A stretch of DNA of 64,000 nucleotides. It comes from Proteles cristata cristata. Taxonomy: Eukaryota > Chordata > Mammalia > Carnivora > Hyaenidae. The DNA is taken from the NCBI GenBank assembly GCA_017311185.1, contig JAESUZ010000455.1:310001-374000 (forward strand), in the 5' to 3' direction. Below are positions 55,875 through 64,000 of the stretch, in pieces. The notes beneath the pieces were generated by a model. It worked only from the letters and a program-made list of their open reading frames with translations. It was not told where the DNA came from and made no database searches. How positions within the stretch are numbered: the stretch's first letter is position 1; each line of letters opens with the position of its first letter. A program made the position numbers and the translations under genes.

Positions 55875-56102
55875 TTTCTTTAATTTAAAAAAAAATGTTT
55901 ATTTTTGAGACACACACACACAGAGTCAGAGCACAAGCAGGGGAGGGGCGGAGAGAGAGGCAGACACAGAATCCGAAGCAGCTCCAGGCTCTGACCTGTC
56001 AGCACAGAGCCCGACGCGGGGCTCGAACCCACGAACCGTGAGATCACGACCTGAGCCGAAGTCAGACGCTGAACCGACAGATGCACGCAGGTGCCCCTGG
56101 GA
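55875..56102 (-). mobile_element. Felid CAN-SINE (class B)
   Basis: Reverse copy (AAAATGTTTATTTTTGAGAC with a CA-type variation of the GA block, GGCTCGAACCCACGAACCGT, GCACGCAGGTGCCCCT). A degenerate TSD is possible: TCACTAGTTC (55861-55870) against TCACAGGTTC (56103-56112). Confidence 0.9.
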
Positions 56103-56149
56103 TCACAGGTTCTAACCCCCATCAGTGGCTGTGGCTCCAAAGCTGGTCA

Positions 56150-57235
56150 ATTTCTATTCGGATCTTTCTGTGGGTGCGGCGTGCAGTGCCCGAGGCCTGG
56201 AAGCTGGGCTCCCGGAGGCGTCGGTCCGCTAAGCGGGACCCGCCCCGCAGGCGCAGCCCGGGGCTCCTCCGACTCTGCACCCCCGACCCCCCGATTTCCT
56301 GAGCCCGCGTCCCCATGCAGCTGTGCACGTGGGACGGTAGCTACCCCGCTCTGCCACACGCGCCGCAGCCGTGCCCACGGGTGGCGTCGGGCGCTGGAAA
56401 CGGGGCACAGGGAGTGAGCCGCACGGCTGCCCCCTGCCCCCCCTCCCCCCGGGACTCCGCCTCCTCAGGGGACAGCGGCTCCCCTTCCTCGGGTCTCCCG
56501 TGCAGCTGGGGGCCGGGCCCCACGCTCACACCCCCTCCGTCCCTTCCAGAACTCTCTTGCCTCATCAGTGCCCACTGTGGGGTTTCTGTGTCTTTTTTTT
56601 TTTTTAATATTTTAATGTTTTTATTTATTTCTAGGAGAGAGAGAGACAGTGTGAGCAGAGGAGGGTCAGAAAGAGAGGGAGTCACAGACCGAAACAGGCT
56701 CCAGGCTCTGAGCTGGCAGTCAGCACAGAGCCCGACGCGGGGCTCGAACCCACGAACCGCGGGATCATGACCCAAGCGAAAGTCGGACGCTTAACCGACT
56801 AAGCCACCCGGGCGCCCCTCTGTGTCTTGACTCAGGCTGAACAATCCAAACAGAAAAGCCAAAGGCGGAAGTCGTCACCAGCCGGGCGGGACTTCCGGTC
56901 CCCGCGTCCCTCCCGGCACACCCGCCGCCGTGGCCTCGGGGACCCGCAGGGAGCGCTGCGGAGGCCTGTGCCGCGGCGGGAAGACCGGACGGAAGGCGTC
57001 TGCGTCTTGTCTTCCCAGACCAGAACTGTACACACCACTGCCGAGACACAGTTTGTACACAGTGAGTAGCAGCTGACACATCCCGGGTCAGACACAGGTG
57101 TCGCCAGTTTGAGCGGCCGCCCAACGAATTCGTCAACGTTTCCTACAAGGCCGAACGCTGGTGCAGAAAGTTTGCCTGCCGGCGGCGTGCTAGGGCCCTG
57201 TCAGTCCCGGGGTCGGAGAGCTGAATGGTCTACTT
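56150..57235. promoter_or_regulatory. CpG island split by a SINE
   Basis: I count about 39 CpG in the roughly 380 bases from 56161 to 56540, and a second dense cluster at 56860-57010 and on to 57210. GC is around 70 percent, against an AT-rich window. A class A SINE at 56595-56818 divides it. Such CpG density normally survives only where DNA is unmethylated in the germline, so this may be a promoter or enhancer island, or a recent GC-rich insertion. GC-box-like words (CCGCCCCGC at 56231) are present. No TATA box or first exon is identified. Several overlapping frames (up to 151 codons) in all phases are expected in GC-rich DNA. Confidence 0.7.
56595..56818 (-). mobile_element. Felid CAN-SINE (class A) in CpG island, TSD
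   Basis: Nearly consensus reverse copy (TTTCTAGGAGAGAGAGAGAC, GGCAGTCAGCACAGAGCCCG, GGCTCGAACCCACGAACCGC, CCACCCGGGCGCCCCT). Exact 10-base TSD TCTGTGTCTT at 56585-56594 and 56819-56828. Confidence 0.95.
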
Positions 57236-59700
57236 AGTTCAACTCTCACAGAAATGAAGTCACTAATACAGGTCTTCAAACTATATTTCTAGTAACCACT
57301 TCGTGTCATTTTCTTCATTTTCTACAGTATTCTGTTTGCTCACGCCAATGATATTTTATTGCCCCTTTGTGAAGCCCCGTGTGATAAATGTCTTGAAGAT
57401 TACGGCCCCACGTAAACATTTCCAATTTTCAGAGAACCGACTTCCTTTAGTCAGAAAACAGAAACTTTGTCAATGTGCCCGTGGTCATTTTTTTTCTTGG
57501 CTTCCAGGAAACATAACGCCAGAATAGGAGCTGAAAATATGTAATATGACCTATGATTTTGTATTTGCATCTTCCATTTCTATGATGTAAGTTGACTGAA
57601 CTCAATTTCCATTGTTGTATATTAAGAAATGTAAATTTAACCCTCTTTAGATCCTTTGACAGGTTTTGCAGAATTGACATAGTAAGCCGTAGATTAAAAA
57701 AAAATCAAGCTGTGAAGAAATTTCCACCCCTGTTTTTCAGGTTTTCTACGCATCTGGATGATGAGGGAAAAGAGATCCATTCAAATACACAGTGCTCTAT
57801 TCACCTGTGGCTTCCTTTCTCAATGAAAATTTCAATTCAACACTTTTCTCTGTGTTTTCATAGGGCCTCGCATTTCATGTGTGTATATTAACATTCGAAT
57901 CCATTCTGCTTTTTATCAGACTGTTGATTTATTTAAAAGCTGAAGCATAGAGTCCTCACAATTCAAACAGTTTTGTAAAGTCCACTTGAGAATATACATG
58001 CGATTTTGGAAAAGCGTAAGAAATCCAAGGTTTCCCCCTAATTAGTCCCTTAGAGTATCACTAGAACAAACAAAAGTATAGGATTTTAACCTGCCAGGTG
58101 CCACTTAGCAGCATCCTAATAAAACGTTACAGATCTTCCAATAGTGTCTTCGAGCAAACGCAGATGAATTATTTGGGTTATAATCAGGAGATTGGCAAAG
58201 GCAGGATATTTAAATAAATATTAGATTAAAAAGAAGGGTATTCATAGAAAGTGGTTACTCCAATTCTCTTCTGATTATGTTTACTTTTACTCTCTCTTTG
58301 GGCCTGATTCACTACATTTCTCTTTAACAACATATAAAATTTTCCTCTGAATAAAAATATGTGCAAGAACGGAAGGGAAAGGAACTCTCCTGTGCCTCGT
58401 GCCGTGTGCTGCGTAGACTCCTTTGATTTTTAGAAGCCAAGTCCAGGTTCCGCGGTCCACAGGGAGTTTGAAAATCAATTCCTTTCACTTGTCATCCTTC
58501 TCAGCCCCAAGTCTCGGGTGGCAAGCAGCAGCGCACCATCTGAGCAAATGCCAGTTTCTGTTTCTCCCCTGCTCTTAAATACTGAGGCCATTTATGCAAA
58601 ACTAGAATGAGATGAGATGCGTGTGTGAACGTGGTATGTGTGTCTGGGGCAGGGACGGGAACTGACTGCATTGACACAGGCCGCTGCCCCAACTCCAGAA
58701 ATGTCCTTTGTTGTGGAGATGGCTGTCTAACCTGATCCGCGGTCTTCGTGAGAGCTGGTCCAGATAATTTGAGCCTTCCGCAGCAGGAACGTCAGGGTCA
58801 AATTATTTTAAAAATTACCTGGTTTCCCCTCCACTGTTATCACCTCAAATACAAGTTGTTAGAATGTGGAGATTGCTTCTTTATGAAAAAATATTGAAAA
58901 TGTGATCCCACAGAAATATTAGCATGTCACGTCTTCTGCACACATATTCCTCAGGGAGTTTTATTCCATTCCACGTCTGCTCAGACTTGAATTTTAAAGT
59001 GATTGCTTGCTGTTGATGTTTTTTGCAAAGATAGACGATGCTTCTTATTTGTAAAGAGGATGAAGCTGATGAAGTTTCCAGAAATATTGAAACAGAAGAT
59101 CTTTCTAATAACTCTGGCATTTCTTTCCAGATCCCCATGGCCACTTTATAAATCATTATTCTCCTGGGTGAGATGAAACCTGGCTGCTTCCAATTCCTTT
59201 CAACTCCTCTGGGCTGTAAGTCATTTCTCGGCATGACATGGCAATACAATCGCATCTTTAAATAGAATGTTAGGTGGCCAAGGGAGCCTGATGATGCCAA
59301 ATACTGTCACTATTCTTAGATATCTTTGTTGCGTGATAGAGTCACAGCATATCAGGCATATACGGTGCAAAGTGCTTCATAAGGAGGCTATTTGAGAAAA
59401 AACATTGCCTCCTAAAGGCACTCTTCACCAGGAGTTCTTCTCTATCTACAATTTGAGTCAATTTTGTTAAACAATAATTCTTATGCTTCGGGGACATTTG
59501 GAAAATTGTGGGAAGAGAAAGCTGCCCCTTGTTCCATACACACGTGTGACCCTGTGACCTTCAGGAAGTTTACCATCCACGTGTACATGTTTGCTCAGAG
59601 GAACCAGACCTTGGACAAGAGGGACACGTGGACTTCAATGTAGTTTCTCTGTGTATCACTCAGATTTTTTCCAGTCCTTGACCTCTGGGTTCACACCTGA
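57236..59700. other. Unassigned sequence downstream of the CpG island
   Basis: About 2.5 kb with no recognised repeat. A 139-codon minus frame at 58881-59300 (WKEMPELLERSSVSIFLE) has no identifiable domain and no clear splice context. Treated as unproven. Confidence 0.4.
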
Positions 59701-59712
59701 ATCCTGGAGGGG

Positions 59713-59751
59713 GAAACAAAACAAAACAAAATAAAACAAAACAAAACAAAA
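59713..59751. repeat. (AAAAC)n microsatellite
   Basis: About eight AAAAC units with one AAAAT interruption. Confidence 0.95.
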
Positions 59752-59970
59752 CATCAATAAGAAGTCTGAATGGGCACACTAAAATCTAAAAACAAAAAAC
59801 AAAACCATAAAAACCCCCAAAACCTCCCGAAAAACAAAAACCCCCCAATAATCATTACAGATAAAAAGCCAAGAAAAGAAAGAAAAAGGAAATAAAAATG
59901 TATCCAAAACAAAGCCGAAAAAAGAGAAAAAAGGAAGTAAAGAATAGAAATAAGAAAACAATAGGAACAT
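59752..59970. repeat. A-rich low-complexity tract
   Basis: Runs of A with scattered C then G. It is C-containing to 59845 and purine-only in long stretches from 59865 to 59960. It precedes the plus-strand L1M and may include decayed repeat tail. Confidence 0.85.
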
Positions 59971-59989
59971 GGTATTACATCAGTGCAAT

Positions 59990-61415
59990 GAGACTAAACA
60001 CATTAATTGGAAGGTCAGAGGTTGTTGGTTTGGATACTAACAATACCCACTGAATGCTGCGCACAAGAGCTGTGCTATGTCATAAATATAACACAATGTT
60101 AAACAAAATCGGGTGGAAAAGACATAACACAGTAACAGCACTCAAAGAAGCCTGAGGGGCTGTATTAATATTTGACAAATTCAATTTCAGAGCAAATCAC
60201 TTTTCAGAGGTCTAGAAGGTCATTTTATAGTGATAAATGTGTCAATTCATCAAGAGAAAATAATGCGCCTAAACTCTCATGAACCTAAATAAATTGAAAG
60301 ATAGTTTATGGATGGCGAGACCCAATATTGTGAAAACATCATTCCTTTCTGAAGGGATCTATAGATTCAATGCAACCTCGGTCAAAATCCCAGCAAGCTT
60401 TTTGGAAACCCTGACAAATGGATTCTAACATTTACAGGAATAGGCTAAAGACACACACTAGCCACCACAATACTGAAAAAGAAGAAATATACTAGAGGAC
60501 TGATACTATCAAACTTCAAGACTCACTATCAATCTACAGTGGTCAAGTCAGCACAGTGTTGGAAAAAAAAAAATCACAGAAGCACTGATCAATGGGACAG
60601 AATAAGGAGCCCTGAAATAAACCCACATAAATAGAGTCAAATGATCGTTGACAGTGGTACAAAGGCAATTCAATAGAGAAAGAATCATCTTTTCGACAAA
60701 CGTTGGAACTAATAAATGCCCATTGCCCCCCAAAAAAAAAAACAACCAAAAAAGCAAAACATCAATCCAGACTTTACACCTTTCCCAAAATTTAATTCAA
60801 TGAGACACCTAAATATAAAAATGCAGAACTATAAGAAATTTATCATAAAACATGAGAAAAACATCTAGGGTTTGGTAGATTTAAGATGGAAGTATAATCC
60901 TTGAAAGAAAAAAACCCTAATAATTGGACTTTATTAAAAGTAAAGACTTCTGCTCTACAAAAGACATAGTCAAGGGAATAAACTGATAAGCCACAGACTA
61001 TGAGAGAATATTTATAAGATGCATGTTTGACTTAAAAATCAAATCAAACTTATTCAAAGAACTGGCTATGTGTATTCAGTGAGCTATCAAGCAAAAAGAA
61101 ATAAATACAGAGAGGAATCTCAAATGCACACTGCTAAGTGAAAGAAGCTGTTGGAAAAGCTTGCATACTCCCTGATACCAATTAAGGACTTTCTGGAAAA
61201 GGCAAAACTAAAGACAATAAAAATATTAGCAGTTCCCAGGTGTTAAGAAGGGGAAGGTAGACACAAAGAGGTGAACCACTTTTAGTGGTTTTAAGGAGAC
61301 GTAACTAATCTGGGTGTTTCTCTAAGGATGGCTGTAAGACATGGTGCGTTTGTCAGAATGCATCGAAATGTACAACACTGTGAATGAGCCTTACTGTATG
61401 TAAGTTAAAATAAAA
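59990..61415 (+). mobile_element. Ancient L1M, ORF2 3' part and 3' UTR
   Basis: Sense L1M wording in order: ATATTTGACAAATTCAATTT, GATTCAATGCAACCTCGGTC, CAGCAAGCTTTTTGGAAACC, TCAATGGGACAGAATAAGGA, AATTGGACTTTATTAAAAGT, AGACTTCTGCTCTACAAAAG, then CTAAGTGAAAGAAGC and the 3' UTR to TAAAATAAAAGTAAG. Frames are broken throughout. Confidence 0.8.
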
Positions 61416-61955
61416 GTAAGTCGGAAGGTTGAGGGATTCTGGGGAGATGTATAGACCCTGCCAACAGATTCCAATGTCACCGCGAATAGATGAGAAAGCC
61501 TCAGTGAAGGGAGTGTGAGGGACAGCGCTGGCCTATGTACCCACAGAACTGAGTGTCTCTGTTGGCGCAAAGACAAAAGGAGCCGTGTGCAAGCACTATA
61601 TTCTAGCTGGTGGTGTTGTTTCCCACAGGGGCCTGGATAACATCCCGCACAGTGTGTTGTGTGTATCTAGGGAGGGAACAACGAACTACATGGGTGGCAG
61701 GTGGTCGGAGCCCGACGGCTGCCTGGTGGGAATTTCCAGATAACACGGGGAGGAGCCTGAAATGATCTATGTGGGAGTGGACAGAAGTTGGAGCCATCAA
61801 CAAGAACTTCTGTATAGGTTAATATAGAAGTTTATGTACGAAAAAACTTAGAGCTATTTGTATCCACGTGGGTTAATATACACACTAGCAATTCCTTGCT
61901 CTGTCAGCTCTGACAGACTAAAACAAAAATAACGCTTTAGTCCAATGAGCCCGTC
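61416..61955. other. Unassigned sequence, possibly L1M 3' UTR
   Basis: About 540 bases between two sense L1M segments. It could be the 5' part of the second one's 3' UTR, but I cannot confirm it. Confidence 0.3.
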
Positions 61956-61959
61956 TAGT

Positions 61960-63045
61960 GCTCAGATCCCGGTTTTCACCACCCTTCGCCAGTAAAGGGA
62001 ACCAGAGCTTCCTGGAGAGATGGCTGATCTAGGACTGGGGCAGGAAGTGCGCCATATGGGCATGTGGTGGTGCCAAAAAGTAAGGAGGGCTCAGAAACAA
62101 TAGCAACAGCTCCTACTGACAGGGGTCTTCCAAAGGAGCCCTGGGGCCGATGAAAAGCGCCCCTGCCAGACAAATCTGGAGCAGTTTTTGCCACAAAATT
62201 AATAAAGTAGTGTTGAATTTCAATGCAAAGCATAAAATAAATATCCATGAGTCCATACTGATACAGATAAATGATTTCCAATTAATAAAGCAGGGAGGAG
62301 AGATCGATCTCCCACTCAGAATTCCAAATAATATACGTATACATGTACGTTATTTCTTCCCTGAAGGAGGGATGCCACAGTCCACTCTTCAAGTGCGAGC
62401 TTCACAGAGAGACTACCTTCCAAAGAGGACCAGGTGGAAAATGGGACGGGGCAGCTATAGAAGTAGAACAACGGGCCAGACAGTATATTAGCCATGGATT
62501 CAAAGTCAACCATCATGGTCATCAACTGTGTTGATTATGTGTCCTTGATGTAATACCATGAGAATGGCACTTGATTCCTGGGATCTTATTCCCTAAACCC
62601 TAAATCCCAATCAAACCATGAGTAAAACATCAGACCAGTTCCAACAGAGGAAAGTCCTAGCTGACCAGTATTCCTCAAAACAAGTTCACGAAAAACAAGA
62701 GAAAGTATGAAAAACCATCCCAGCCAGAAAGAACTTACAGAGACATGCCAACTATGTATAATAAGTCATGCTGAGGACATTCTGAACAGAAAAAAGTTAA
62801 TAAGGTAAAAGCTAAGGAAATATGGATAAACTGTGGACTTTGGTTTATAATAAAATATCTGTTTCATTTCATTAATCATAACAGATGTATGATACTAATG
62901 TAAGATATTAATAAAAGAGAAACTGTGTATGACTCTTTGGGAACTCTTTGTAGTATCTTCTCCATGTTTCTATGTTTTTCTGTATTCAACTTTTCTATAA
63001 TTTTAATCTACGACTCCTTGAAAAATAAAGCATACGCAAAAATAG
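61960..63045 (+). mobile_element. Ancient L1M (L1ME-like) 3' UTR
   Basis: Sense: GAGAGATGGCTGATCTAGGA, GACTGGGGCAGGAAGTGCGC, AAAGTAAGGAGGGCTCAG, TACCATGAGAATGGCACTTG, CCAGTATTCCTCAAAACAAG, then GATACTAATGTAAGATATTA, GGGAACTCTTTGTAGTATCT and an AAAAATAAAG end. This follows the L1ME-type 3' UTR order. Confidence 0.7.
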
Positions 63046-63151
63046 TAATAATCACACACTAGCCATGTTGGAGTACTTTTTCTAGCAGCTCATTTCAACT
63101 ATTTCTTGATTATTCCCAATATATTTTAGGTTTTTTTTTCTTTCAAATTTC

Positions 63152-63373
63152 TTTTTTTAAAAAATTTTTAAATGTTTTATTTATTTCTGAGAGACTGACA
63201 GTGTGAGCAGGGGAGGGTCAGAGACAGAGGGAGATACACAATCTGAAACAGGCTTCAGGCTCTGAGCTGGCTGTCAGCACAGAGTCCGACATGGGGTTCG
63301 AACCCACAAACCGCGAGATCATGACCTGAGCTGAAGTCAGCCACCCAACCGACTGAGCCACCCAGGCACCCCT
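63152..63373 (-). mobile_element. Felid CAN-SINE, intermediate class, with TSD
   Basis: Reverse copy (TTTATTTATTTCTGAGAGAC, GAGCTGGCTGTCAGCACAGA, GGTTCGAACCCACAAACCGC, CCACCCAGGCACCCCT). TSD TTTTCTTTCAAATTTC (63136-63151) against TTTTCTTTTAAATTTC (63376-63391), 15 of 16. Its linker is related to the copy at 14405. Confidence 0.93.
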
Positions 63374-63391
63374 CCTTTTCTTTTAAATTTC

Positions 63392-63625
63392 AATAATTAC
63401 TTGATAGTGCTATTGGGGAGATTCAAGTGTCAGTGCAGTTCCCTGCATAGGGTAGATGGTCAATAATAATTCTGTGGTTTCATAACTAGAACCATTTCAG
63501 AGTAGCTATTTTCAGAATTCACTGAGAAATGAATATGTATTCATTTTTTTAATCATTTTTTGAAAATCATTTTTTCATAATTCGAAACATCGTCAATGTA
63601 TTTGAGAACAGCTACCTCAGAAGCA
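63392..63625. other. Unassigned sequence
   Basis: Nothing certain. GTTCCCTGCATAGGGTAGAT near 63438 is weakly MIR-like. Confidence 0.3.
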
Positions 63626-63629
63626 TCCA

Positions 63630-63900
63630 TAGGCTTCCAATCCTCTCAGGCAGGGAGTAGATGTACCTTGAGGAAATCTGCCTTGGATTCAGGTGGTTTG
63701 GGATTCCAATCCATCCAGGCTGCCTAGGATATCCTGTACTTTTGAATAAGTGACGTAATCTCTCCGACCTCAGCTTCCTCATCTTAAAACAAAGTTAATC
63801 ATGTTTTGTATTCTTGGTGCGAAAATTAAATGGAGTAATATATATTAGGTATTTAAGATGGTCCTCTACAATGAGATATTATGTTATTATCATTATCCAT
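63630..63900 (+). mobile_element. MIR SINE
   Basis: GGATTCAGGTGGTTTGGGAT, TGAATAAGTGACGTAATCTC, CTCAGCTTCCTCATCTTAAA and GTGCGAAAATTAAATGGAGT follow the sense MIR order, nearly full length. Confidence 0.7.
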
Positions 63901-64000
63901 CCATATGTAAGTTCATGAGTCCGAAATTGTTTTACTAATATCTTAGAATTGCAAAAATCTACAGTAATGATTGTACATTACAAATATGTGGACTCAAGAT

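Noticed and set aside
56091..56775. Overlapping frames of 108-151 codons in the CpG island
   Set aside because: GC-rich DNA lacks stop codons by composition. Frames are open on both strands and one crosses a SINE, so none is a supported gene.
58881..59300. 139-codon minus-strand frame as a possible gene
   Set aside because: No recognisable domain, no evident splice or promoter context, and AT-balanced sequence in which such a frame can occur by chance. It is kept only as a note in the unassigned feature.

Overview
This window is mammalian nuclear DNA with no recognisable protein-coding gene, tRNA gene or rRNA gene. Its commonest repeat is a tRNA-derived SINE of the carnivore CAN-SINE type. 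The head reads GCGCCTGGGTGGCTCAGTCG and is followed by a B-box-like GGTTCGAGCCCC, a TC-rich stretch and an AATAAA plus A-rich tail. The version here (GCTCTGTGCTGAC linker, GAGCCTGGAGCCTG) is the felid form, so the source is very probably a cat-family species. I count 29 copies, many with clear target-site duplications (TSDs). I refer to class A (GACTGCC linker, CCTAGAAATAAA tail, little diverged) and class B (GACAGCTC linker, GATTCTGTGTCTCC). The rest are more decayed, older forms.

Layout. 1-4.5 kb: a young L1 3' end with a SINE beside it, an old MIR, and an L2 copy split by two adjacent SINEs. 4.5-19 kb: mostly single-copy sequence with old L1M, L2 and MIR fragments, scattered SINEs, a (CA)24 microsatellite, an MLT1-like LTR, a SINE dimer near 17 kb, and an LTR-like repeat holding a 48-base Z-DNA-prone tract. 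19-30 kb: a short young L1, then a 3.4 kb L1 at 23.9-27.3 kb whose 5' part is inverted and which has an exact 12-base TSD. 30-47.5 kb: single-copy sequence with plus-strand SINEs, a second LTR-like repeat and MIRs. 47.5-57.3 kb: densely nested repeats. An ancient antisense L1M of about 4.2 kb contains an AT-rich expansion, a younger L1 3' end and SINEs. It is followed by a strong CpG island split by a young SINE. 57.3-64 kb: single-copy sequence, an A-rich tract, two plus-strand L1M 3' segments, a SINE and a MIR.

No genes here work together. The region looks intergenic or intronic. What is informative is insertion history (at least three L1 generations and two or more SINE generations), a marked segregation of SINE orientation into three blocks, a CpG island without a visible gene, and two splice-site-bounded open segments that could be unannotated exons. 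I found no evidence for a new multi-gene system. Repeat family names come from recognising consensus words, not from a database search, and boundaries without a stated TSD may be off by tens of bases.
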